Below the pieces are notes generated by a model. The model was not told the origin of the DNA, searched no databases, and saw only the letters and a list, made by a program, of their open reading frames with translations. Positions 10,581 to 16,963 of a stretch of 64,000 bases of DNA are shown one piece after another. The stretch spans positions 682,001 through 746,000 of the forward strand of contig JADKCC010000002.1 of NCBI GenBank assembly GCA_016714785.1, in the 5' to 3' direction. Both the position numbers and the translations under genes were made by a program. This DNA is from Saprospiraceae bacterium. GTDB lineage: Bacteria > Bacteroidota > Bacteroidia > Chitinophagales > Saprospiraceae. Each line of letters opens with the position of its first letter. The stretch's first letter is position 1.

Positions 10581-10690
10581 TTATCCACAAAATTAACATT
10601 TTTTAAATCCCCCAGACCCCCTATAGTAATACATAATAATAATCTTAATATGATCAATTTAATTAAAATACAAATCTAAAAGATGACGCT

Positions 10691-11074
10691 ATGACTAACA
10701 TTGTTTCTAACTCAGTACCAAATTGTTTCTTTTTAAAAAATATCGACACTTTAAACACAAAAGCCACTCCTGATCCAACCCAAAATACTTATAAAGAGAA
10801 CTTTTATTTTAAAAATCAAGGTGGAGTACCAGAAGTTGCTTTATCAAGTAAGGAGATACCTTCACATAAACATGATATCTACTTAAGTGATTGTAGCTGT
10901 GGTAAAGCAACGGCTAGAGGATATGGTGGTAGATTACCTGCTTTATCAAATGAATCTATTACATACTACAGTGACAATGAAGGTTCAGGGTACAATATTG
11001 ACAAAATGGAAGGTAAGCCTATGAATAACTTACCTCCATATTACACGGTCTTTTTTATCATGAAAGTAAAATAA
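10691..11074 (+). CDS. Phage tail-collar-like protein, C-terminal part (probably 5'-truncated)
   Basis: 127 residues with no signal peptide. The central EIPSHKHDIYLSD and the end NLPPYYTVFFIMKVK match the His-containing SHKH motif and C-terminal NLPPYYxxxxIMK motif of tail-collar/microcystin-dependent-protein-like domains. The next gene has the same two motifs in the same order, but with a signal peptide and a full collar domain in front. The part missing here, and the IS110 copy ending about 100 bp upstream, suggest that this is a remnant of a paralogue cut during rearrangement. It could still be translated from the ATG at 10691. Confidence 0.55.
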   Translation: MTNIVSNSVPNCFFLKNIDTLNTKATPDPTQNTYKENFYFKNQGGVPEVALSSKEIPSHKHDIYLSDCSCGKATARGYGGRLPALSNESITYYSDNEGSGYNIDKMEGKPMNNLPPYYTVFFIMKVK

Positions 11075-11136
11075 ATAAGCCATTGAAAGTTATAGTTGGT
11101 TATTCTAAATTTATTTAGTTCATTAAATTTTAAAAT

Positions 11137-11796
11137 ATGCATTCCTACTTCCTAAAATATTATTTTTTATGCATTGTTTTTGTTCCCATATTCTCTTATT
11201 CACAAGACATCATGGTGATCAAAGATGGCAATGTCGGCATTAAAAATGATAACCCACAAGAAAAACTTGATGTAAATGGCATTGTAAAGGTTAGTGATTC
11301 ATTAATCATACAAAGTAATTTAAATGTTAGGGCTACAAATGCAACGCAATACCAGCAAAATGGTCATGACCTACTACCCAAAGGGGCCATAATTATTTGG
11401 ACGAAACCTGATAGACCGTTAGGGTGGGCAATTTGTGATGGAAAAAATGGTACACCTGATCTGAGTGGGAGATTTGTGGTTGGGGTTGGCAAAAGGGATA
11501 AAAACAAGGATGAGCAGGATGAACATATCAACGAGGCTACTTCTTATACTTTGAATTCAAAAGGGGGCACCGAAAAAATAGTACTCACAAAGGTACCACA
11601 TCATAAACACACTTATAAAAATAATAGTGAGCCACAAATTCAAGAAAAAATTAACGCTGGTGTACAAGATGCTTCAACTGCTCAAGGTCCTGTAAATCGA
11701 GACATGTTGGAGACGCAAGACGTTAGGAATGGGTCTGGACAACCGCATACCAATTTACCTCCTTATTATGTATTATATTACATCATGAAACTTTAA
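11137..11796 (+). CDS. Secreted phage tail-collar-domain protein
   Basis: 219 residues. A hydrophobic signal peptide spans residues 1 to about 22 (ending SYSQ). Residues 31-45 (GNVGIKNDNPQEKLDVNG) are the motif common in Bacteroidota proteins carrying tail-fibre-like stalks. Next comes a collar-type domain: LPKGAIIIW, GWAICDGKNGTPDLSGRFVVGVG, VPHHKHTY, and the end NLPPYYVLYYIMKL. Such domains form trimeric tips in phage fibres; the free-standing secreted bacterial versions have no settled function. It follows a shorter paralogue and lies 13 bp before the next gene, so the two are probably co-transcribed. Export is predicted from the signal peptide; no T9SS domain is present. Confidence 0.75.
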   Translation: MHSYFLKYYFLCIVFVPIFSYSQDIMVIKDGNVGIKNDNPQEKLDVNGIVKVSDSLIIQSNLNVRATNATQYQQNGHDLLPKGAIIIWTKPDRPLGWAICDGKNGTPDLSGRFVVGVGKRDKNKDEQDEHINEATSYTLNSKGGTEKIVLTKVPHHKHTYKNNSEPQIQEKINAGVQDASTAQGPVNRDMLETQDVRNGSGQPHTNLPPYYVLYYIMKL

Positions 11797-11809
11797 AAAA
11801 TTAAAAAGT

Positions 11810-12442
11810 ATGCGTTTACAAAATCTATGTGCTACACTTGGACTTTGCTTTATAAGTATGATGCTTCCACAGGTATCCATAGGGCAGACTGCTGCAAAGA
11901 AAGTCGCACCACCTTTAGAAGTGTATGTGGTCGATCAAGAAGAGCTACCAAAAGCTACAGGTAAGCCAGGCACTACCTATACTTCTTCAATCTATATTGT
12001 GGATAATGTCAAAAAGAAGGTCTTTGGTCCATACCGGGGTAGTAGCTTCCCCAATTCAAAACAATCACTAGAAGATAAGGAAAAACCTAATACACTGAAA
12101 GCCGGTCTTCATATCTTTAATAATAAGTATGGGCACAAAGGTGGTACCCTCAAAGGACTAAATTTGATCAACAAAGTGGAAGAACGCAAGACTGACGCTT
12201 GGTCATGGACAAAAAAACCTTCCATTATTGTATATGCCAATGTGCATACAGGATATTCTGATAATGGCAATTATAATAGTCGTGGTTCTGAAGGATGTAT
12301 CACCTTGCACCCTAGTGATGTTGCCAACTTTTTTGCTAACTTTGATTTTACTAGTGCAAACGGATTCACTGGTAAATCTATGGGTACCGTTTTCATTTAC
12401 AGAGACAGCCAGAAAAAAGGAAAGCGTTTATTGATCAAATAA
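11810..12442 (+). CDS. Secreted L,D-transpeptidase-like protein
   Basis: 210 residues with an N-terminal signal peptide (about residues 1-25, ending SIGQ). The C-terminal half has the pattern VHTG, about 12 residues, then GSEGCITLHPSD. This matches the His/Ser-Gly-Cys catalytic layout of YkuD-type L,D-transpeptidases or of related murein-amidase-like domains. If active, it would cross-link or cut peptidoglycan in the periplasm. Membership of the family is inferred from these motifs; the N-terminal half is not recognised. It follows the collar-domain gene by 13 bp, which suggests one operon. A weak inverted repeat lies after its stop. Confidence 0.55.
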   Translation: MRLQNLCATLGLCFISMMLPQVSIGQTAAKKVAPPLEVYVVDQEELPKATGKPGTTYTSSIYIVDNVKKKVFGPYRGSSFPNSKQSLEDKEKPNTLKAGLHIFNNKYGHKGGTLKGLNLINKVEERKTDAWSWTKKPSIIVYANVHTGYSDNGNYNSRGSEGCITLHPSDVANFFANFDFTSANGFTGKSMGTVFIYRDSQKKGKRLLIK

Positions 12443-12471
12443 AGAAAATACATTAAGATGAAATCGACATA

Positions 12472-12517
12472 AAAAATAATCATGGTTTATTTTGTACAAA
12501 CATCAATGATTATTTTT
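12472..12517 (+). terminator. Possible terminator, long-loop inverted repeat
   Basis: The 12-bp arms AAAAATAATCAT (12472-12483) and ATGATTATTTTT (12506-12517) flank a 22-nt loop and end in a T run, 30 bp after the stop of the L,D-transpeptidase-like gene. A second small hairpin (TCCCG, 9 nt, CGGGA) follows at about 12533-12551. AT-rich, so moderate confidence. Confidence 0.45.
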
Positions 12518-12588
12518 AATCAAAGATTCCATCCCGCTGGTGACACGGGACGAGTTATGACCATTAAAAATCAAATAAAAATAAACAG

Positions 12589-13152
12589 ATGAAACATTAT
12601 TTTATATACTCCCTATTAATTATAAGTTTGCTTGTTGTCTATTCGTGCAAAGAGAAACCGTTGACAACGGGTGATGATAATTATGGTGTAACCGTACAGG
12701 ATACAATAAAATTGGATACAGTTGCAGCAGTGATGTCAGAGTTGGATAGTATCAGAGCCTTAAGCAATGAAGCGTACACAGATGCAGCTGCAGAAGATAC
12801 AACTCCAGATGAGGATTCAAACTATAAAAAAGGTGTTTTATGCACACCTTGTGATATAAAATTTCTAGTCTATCTCCAAGGTAAAAGTGATTACAACATG
12901 CAAGATGTAAAAACTCTGCTTTGTCTTGATGATAATGATCAATGTATAGATAATGCCGAGTTCACGCAGTTTTACAATGAAATGATTTTTAAAGTATTCC
13001 AAAGAGAGCGCCATGATTTTATAGATGCAGAGCTGAAAGCTTTACTTAAAGATAGAGAGCTAGTAGAAGAATTGTCAGCTCCGGTCCAAGATGGATTTAA
13101 CATATCCTTACTCAAAGAACTGAAAGCAGATGCAGAAAATCCAAAGGATTAA
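12589..13152 (+). CDS. Hypothetical lipoprotein
   Basis: 187 residues beginning with a lipoprotein signal peptide. The hydrophobic core is ISLLVVYSC, with the lipobox Cys at about residue 20 followed by KEK. The mature part is acidic (DTTPDEDSNYKK) and contains two closely spaced pairs of Cys (CTPC at about residues 84-87, then one near 107 and one near 114), which could form disulfides or bind metal. I do not recognise a family. It is separated from the preceding gene by 146 bp with terminator-like hairpins, so it is probably a separate transcript. Confidence 0.7.
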   Translation: MKHYFIYSLLIISLLVVYSCKEKPLTTGDDNYGVTVQDTIKLDTVAAVMSELDSIRALSNEAYTDAAAEDTTPDEDSNYKKGVLCTPCDIKFLVYLQGKSDYNMQDVKTLLCLDDNDQCIDNAEFTQFYNEMIFKVFQRERHDFIDAELKALLKDRELVEELSAPVQDGFNISLLKELKADAENPKD

Positions 13153-13292
13153 ATTACAAAGTATGCTACATTATGTACCGTAATGGTTTAGTTTAGTCAG
13201 CAACTTTAGTAATGATATTTCCCATACTTACACATTTATAAAAATATCTTCAAAAATATTTGTAATTTTTTACAAATATTAAGTAAAAGCCA

Positions 13293-13300
13293 TATATTTG
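13293..13300 (+). promoter_or_regulatory. TAnnTTTG promoter element
   Basis: TATATTTG matches the Bacteroidota -7 consensus. It precedes the hairpin-rich stretch at 13305-13405 and has no coding gene downstream on this strand. A palindrome (arms AATATTTGTAA / TTACAAATATT) lies 12 bp upstream and could be an operator. Confidence 0.4.
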
Positions 13301-13304
13301 CATT

Positions 13305-13402
13305 GTTTTTTGAAGGGAGCAAGGTCTTAACGCTCCACCGCCTGTACTCAATATAAGTAACCTATCAGTGTATATATCGTTATACCTGAGTTTTGTATTG
13401 AG
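13305..13402 (+). ncRNA. Candidate structured small RNA
   Basis: Three helices can be drawn: GGAGC (13316-13320) with GCTCC (13332-13336); CTCAATA (13347-13353) with TATTGAG (13396-13402); and, nested inside the second, CAGtGTATA (13366-13374) with TATACCTG (13381-13388), eight pairs with one bulged T. A TAnnTTTG promoter element sits just upstream. No known RNA family is recognised. In AT-rich DNA some pairing is expected by chance. Confidence 0.35.
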
Positions 13403-13636
13403 ATAATATAACCAAATTTTTTATTTTTCATTTATAGCTTATCTAAAGTATAAATGTCTCTTATGATTTTGCGATCATGGTGTTCTTGTTTATGACAGTT
13501 TTAACAGGAATAAAAATATTTTACTGTTGTGATACTTTAAAGATTTATGGTAGCAGTAATTTCAAATAGGGTATAGTATTTGTAGTATGTAGTTTAGGTA
13601 TAATTGAGAAACATCATGCATAACTCTAATAAAAAA

Positions 13637-13660
13637 GTCCTCCCTGAAACCAGGAAGGAC
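13637..13660 (-). terminator. Terminator of the minus-strand small gene
   Basis: On the minus strand, GTCCTTCCTG, loop GTTT, CAGGGAGGAC is followed by TTTTTT. The 10-bp stem has one mismatch. It lies 43 bp after the stop of the gene at 13703-14083. Confidence 0.85.
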
Positions 13661-13702
13661 CATCTCAACTAGGATAATCAATAGAATCAGTTTGGCGACT
13701 AA

Positions 13703-14083
13703 CTATTGACCACCGTTCACCTGATTAGGAGAAGTTCTTGCAGCAAATGTAGGTCTTCTCCTATCATTTTTGCGAGTTCCACCTATTGCCAGGTACTCTG
13801 TGCTACTGGTTCCAAACTTAGCAGCCGTGGCCTTGAAGTAGCGATCATTGAGATCTCTCATTTCACGCTCCATACTTCTCAGCTTAGCCCGTTCAGTCTG
13901 AACTTCAGCCAGCAATCTGTTGACCGTCAACACCTGCATATCCAATGCATTGATGGAGGTCTCGTACGGCTGGACACCCAGCCCGTTGCCCAAATCCATA
14001 GTAGGGTCTTGACTTACCAAGCCTTGCCATCTTGATTTGGCCACATCCAAAGGGGCGCATTTTCTGCGCACAAAATCATTCAT
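13703..14083 (-). CDS. Hypothetical small coiled-coil protein
   Basis: 126 residues from the ATG at 14083; a TTG two codons upstream is less likely. A charged heptad-like stretch at about residues 50-90 (VNRLLAEVQTERAKLRSMEREM) predicts a coiled coil. The tail is basic and rich in Arg, Asn, Thr and Gly. There is no signal peptide or membrane segment. The gene is clearly richer in GC than its very AT-rich surroundings and has its own terminator, which suggests separate ancestry or strong codon selection. I do not recognise a family and infer no function. Confidence 0.6.
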   Translation of the reverse strand: MNDFVRRKCAPLDVAKSRWQGLVSQDPTMDLGNGLGVQPYETSINALDMQVLTVNRLLAEVQTERAKLRSMEREMRDLNDRYFKATAAKFGTSSTEYLAIGGTRKNDRRRPTFAARTSPNQVNGGQ

Positions 14084-14550
14084 AAACAAAAATTAAAAAA
14101 TTAAACAATAAATTATGAATGACCATATCTAACATAAATCTTATAGAGACACCTACATATAAAATATTAATGTTATTTTTATTTATCGACTTTTCAATAA
14201 CTTTAGCAAAGATAACTCAAATATGATTATCTTGTATATGTTTTTATTTTAGAAATAAACGGTGTGAATTAATTTGGGAATAAATTACAATATATATTGT
14301 TGTAATATATATATGATTAAAAGAAAAACAAGATTATATCTTATATTTGTAAAATTTACTTTAACTAAATATTAACTTTATTTTTTTATTAGAAATATAA
14401 TATACTTGTCATTATTATCCGATATCCGATGGTTGAAGTAACCCGATGGTCGAAGCTTGCAACTTCAATCTGATACACTCACCGTGATGGATTATTCATT
14501 TGACTGGGTTAAGAATTTGCAATTCGTTCCCACAATCACTAATACATCAA
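14084..14550. other. AT-rich non-coding stretch
   Basis: Upstream of the small coiled-coil gene the DNA is extremely AT-rich and no open frame is supported. From about 14430 palindrome-like fragments begin (gatggtcgaag, then cttgcaacttc), related to the repeat units further right. Confidence 0.6.
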
Positions 14551-14686
14551 AGCACAAAACTTAGTATCAAATAGTTTTGTGCTTTATTTTTAAGTTAGGT
14601 AAGTATTGAATTTACCCCGTTGGATTTTAATCCTACGGGGTAAAGATTCATAAAATAGTGCATCGCAGTTGCAAACTGCGATGATC
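14551..14686. repeat. Palindrome-rich repeat unit, copy 1
   Basis: This holds three consecutive palindromes: AGCACAAAACT...AGTTTTGTGCT (14551-14561/14573-14583); TACCCCGTtGGATT and AATCCtACGGGGTA (14613-14642); and the REP-like CATCGCAGT, 5 nt, ACTGCGATG (14661-14683). A nearly identical unit occurs exactly 280 bp downstream. Confidence 0.85.
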
Positions 14687-14830
14687 GAAGTACAGAACAC
14701 CCGATCGCCGAAGTATGCCGCCCAGAGCTACGTTGACTCAGCCAAACTCGGAGACGATGGTCGAAGTCTGTGACTTCGATCCTATTTTTTAAGAATTTAC
14801 AATTCGTCAACACAAATAATAAAACATTTA

Positions 14831-14966
14831 AGCACAAAACTTAGTATCAAATAGTTTTGTGCTTTATTTTTAAGTTAGGTGCGTATTGAATTTACCCCGT
14901 TGGATATTAATCCTACGGGATAAAGATTCATAAAATAGTGCATCGCAGTTGCAAACTGCGACGATC
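14831..14966. repeat. Palindrome-rich repeat unit, copy 2
   Basis: This is the second copy of the unit at 14551-14686, offset 280 bp, with a few substitutions (for example TGGATATTAATCC in place of TGGATTTTAATCC). The three palindromes are kept, which suggests that secondary structure matters or that the copy is recent. Confidence 0.85.
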
Positions 14967-14978
14967 AGATGTGTAATG

Positions 14979-15001
14979 CATCGCAGTTACAAACTGCGAC
15001 G
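14979..15001. repeat. REP-like palindrome
   Basis: CATCGCAGT, loop TACAA, ACTGCGACG. It shares the core TCGCAGT/ACTGCGA with the palindromes at 14661, 14941 and 16163, all followed by ATCG or GATC-type bases. It lies next to the RAYT transposase gene, as REP sequences usually do. A further GC-rich palindrome CCGCTATAGCGG lies at 15024-15035. Confidence 0.75.
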
Positions 15002-15052
15002 ATCGGTAGTTGCATTACTTGTGCCGCTATAGCGGTACTGCGGCGATCGGTG

Positions 15053-15465
15053 TTAACTATCTATATATCCAATAGTATTATCCAATTCTAACAGTTCAAT
15101 TTCAACAAAACCTTCACGGCCAATATAAGATCCTGCACTACTATAAAGATAATCTTCAGCTTCGATTACTAGACCGTTTCGTACTGGATTCAAATGTATG
15201 TAGGCTAGCTTTTGATTTATCCATTTAGGACTTTGTAGTTCGATAGGGTGGCAGTCTTGTTGCCAAAATTGATAGGTTTTATTGTTCTTATTATACTTGG
15301 CAAAATATGAGAACAATTTTAGCATCCATTCCTTTCTACTTTCCTTAACATTAGATTGTATTGAATCAATGATAGATTTTGACGTAAACTTTTTAAAATC
15401 TCTTATGAAGTCTGATATTAAGAATGGTTCTTTAGTGTAACAAATAAGATGTATATGATTACTCA
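15053..15465 (-). pseudogene. REP-associated tyrosine transposase (RAYT), C-terminal part, split by insertion
   Basis: This encodes the C-terminal two thirds of a Y1-type single-strand transposase. The HUH-type motif MSNHIHLI, the WQQDCHPIEL region and the conserved AYIHLNPVRNGLV near the end are present. The apparent start at 15493 (TTG) lies inside an inserted element and is spurious. The N-terminal 55 codons are found at 15854-16019. Removing 15472-15853 plus one copy of the TAATTA target duplication joins the parts in frame to a 192-residue protein of normal RAYT length. The joined sequence reads AYVIMSNHIHLI. RAYTs process REP palindromes, which surround this gene. It is inactive as found. 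Confidence 0.85.
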
Positions 15466-15471
15466 TAATTA

Positions 15472-15853
15472 GGGCTTGCTGACTATGGTACAACCAATTG
15501 ATAAATAATAAATTATGTCTATAATAAACAAATTAAATGCAAACCTTTTATTGATTTTGTCCAAAAGTCGTGTACCTTGGGTTGGCTTTTGCCTTATGCA
15601 GGCAGCAGTTACTTTTTGCATTGCCCAAAAAAGTAACCAAAAAGTCTAGTTCAAAAAAGGCAATTGCGTAGCTCCGTTCATTTTCGAACCAAAATGCTTT
15701 TTCTATTGCCATAAGTATTTCATATTTAATCCTTTGTGCTTTTTATGGCAATAGACGCACTTTTGTTTCTTCATTCACTATTGCTTGTTTTTTGAACGAA
15801 AGTCTCCGTTAAACTAACAACCAAAAATAACAGCTGACTTTTTCAGCAGCCCC
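15472..15853. mobile_element. MITE-like insertion inside the RAYT gene
   Basis: A 382-bp non-coding element flanked by a 6-bp target duplication TAATTA (15466-15471 and 15854-15859). The ends are imperfect inverted repeats: GGGCTTGCTGA at the left and GGGGCTGCTGA read inward from the right. Inside are long inverted arms (GTTCAAAAAA 15649-15658 with TTTTTTGAAC 15788-15797, and a TCTATTGCCATAA/TTATGGCAATAGA pair). There is no transposase, so it is probably mobilised by a full-length IS with the same ends elsewhere. The end GGGGCTGCTGAAAAAG resembles ends I associate with IS1182/IS4-type elements; that link is tentative. Confidence 0.75.
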
Positions 15854-16019
15854 TAATTACATAAGCATTTAAAACTAACCCTTTTTCTTTTTGACAATAC
15901 CTGAGGCTTTCAATAATGATTTTACGATACTCATCTTTTGAAAAAACATCCACCCACCCGACAACTGTAAAAGTGATGTAATGTAAAGCATTCTGATTTA
16001 TAATTTTGTGTCCGTTCAT
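15854..16019 (-). pseudogene. RAYT transposase, N-terminal part
   Basis: Translation from the ATG at 16019 gives MNGHKIINQNALHYITFTVV, then GWVDVFSKDEYRKIIIESLRY and LVLNAYVI. This is the standard RAYT N-terminus, ending exactly at the target duplication of the inserted element. Beyond that the frame runs into the element and stops. It forms one gene with 15053-15465. Confidence 0.85.
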
Positions 16020-16290
16020 GGCTTATATTAATATGATGGTGAAGATACATTTTTTTTTATTTTCATTATTCATTGCATTAAAAATACTCGATATTGTGTA
16101 TCGCAGTTGCATTACATGGGACGCTTTAGCAATGCTGCGACGATCGGTTTCATAAAGTAGTGCATTGCAGTTACAAACTGCGACGATCGTGTTTGAACTT
16201 GAAAATCAACCTACAACTGGTACCGAAAAGCCCGAGAGTCTCCGTTAATCTATTAACCAAAAATAACAGCTGTCTTTTTCAGCAGCCCCA
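16020..16290. repeat. REP-like palindromes and a partial copy of the MITE end
   Basis: Non-coding. REP-like sequences lie at 16101-16140 (TCGCAG...CTGCGA, degenerate inside) and 16163-16185 (CATTGCAGT, TACAA, ACTGCGACG). At about 16234-16289 there is a copy of the last 55 bp of the MITE-like element (compare 15799-15853), without the rest, so a solo end. With the palindromes at 14661-15001 these REPs flank the RAYT gene on both sides. Confidence 0.75.
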
Positions 16291-16360
16291 ATTTAGCAAT
16301 TGTTTTTTTTTATAAAGCTATAAATTGTCTATTTGCAACCCATATATTTTCAAAATTACA

Positions 16361-16368
16361 TACATTTG
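16361..16368 (+). promoter_or_regulatory. TAnnTTTG promoter element
   Basis: TACATTTG lies 19 bp before the ATG of the gene at 16388. A TTTG is present at 16332-16335, a little further upstream than the usual -33 spacing. Confidence 0.5.
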
Positions 16369-16387
16369 TAATAAATAAGTTCAAAAG

Positions 16388-16933
16388 ATGAAGTGGTGTA
16401 TTTTTTTAATGTCGTTATTAAATGTGTTATTCTTATCAGGGCAATCTCATAATTTACCACAATTTCCAAACGATTGGTTTGGGTTGTGGCAAGGCAATCT
16501 TGAAGTGTATAATCATCAAAATTTAAGCCAAAATGTGCCAATGACATTGGAATGTTTTCCTACTGACTCTTCAGGTGTATATACATGGTGGATTACCTAC
16601 GGCACTGATACTTTGACAGGAAAAAGATCTTACAGTCTGAAAGTAATAGATAATACTAAAGGGCACTTCATAATCGATGAAAATAATGGTATTTTAATAG
16701 ATGGATACGTTATGGCACATAAATTTATCAGTCGTTTTGAAGTGATGGGCAATCAACTGACTGCCATCTATGAACGAACTGATGATAAAATGATATTTGA
16801 AATCATCTTCAATGACACAAAAGAAATAAAAAACACTGGAAATATAACATCACCTACAGGGGAAAAAATCCCTGAAGTGAAGGCATTCAAATTAAGTGGA
16901 TATCAACGAGCTGTTTTGAATCAAGTTCATTAA
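16388..16933 (+). CDS. Hypothetical secreted protein
   Basis: 181 residues with an N-terminal signal peptide (about residues 1-19, ending LSGQ). The mature part has alternating beta-strand-like stretches (FGLWQGNLEVYN, VYTWWITYGTD, GHFIIDENNGILIDGYV, QLTAIYERTDDKMIFEIIF). These resemble a small lipocalin-like or beta-barrel fold of the kind that evaluates as a quality or binding domain in Bacteroidota exported proteins, but I do not recognise a named family. It is transcribed alone and converges with the following minus-strand gene (30 bp apart). Confidence 0.65.
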   Translation: MKWCIFLMSLLNVLFLSGQSHNLPQFPNDWFGLWQGNLEVYNHQNLSQNVPMTLECFPTDSSGVYTWWITYGTDTLTGKRSYSLKVIDNTKGHFIIDENNGILIDGYVMAHKFISRFEVMGNQLTAIYERTDDKMIFEIIFNDTKEIKNTGNITSPTGEKIPEVKAFKLSGYQRAVLNQVH

Positions 16934-16963
16934 TATGATAAATATATGCAATCCTAGTTTATA

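Larger units (their letters stand above)
9347..10589 (-). mobile_element. IS110-family insertion sequence, complete
   Basis: An intact DEDD transposase gene on the minus strand is bracketed by a direct repeat TTATCCACA (9347-9355 and 10581-10589). IS110-family elements lack terminal inverted repeats and have short direct core repeats, so these may mark or lie near the ends; the exact boundaries are inferred. The non-coding stretch is short (about 9 bp) after the transposase and long (about 190 bp) before it. That is the layout of the IS110 group, in which the 5' non-coding region encodes the bridge RNA. The element sits between the giant gene and a tail-collar-like gene whose 5' part seems to be missing. 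Confidence 0.65.
13153..13636. other. Non-coding stretch with promoter-like element and nested hairpins
   Basis: No gene is supported. It contains an 11-bp perfect inverted repeat (13255-13265 / 13270-13280), a Bacteroidota-type -7 element, and the structured RNA candidate described separately. The rest is AT-rich and featureless. Confidence 0.6.

Noticed and set aside
9347..10589. TTATCCACA at both ends looks like DnaA boxes of a replication origin
   Set aside because: Only two copies, in direct orientation exactly around an IS110 element, with no dnaA, dnaN or AT-rich unwinding cluster. IS ends are a better reading.
14551..15035. Repeats as a CRISPR array
   Set aside because: Only a few copies, unequal spacing, repeats are palindromes of differing type, no cas genes.
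15466..15493. TTG start giving a longer RAYT C-terminal product
   Set aside because: These codons lie in the inserted element; the real N-terminus is at 15854-16019.
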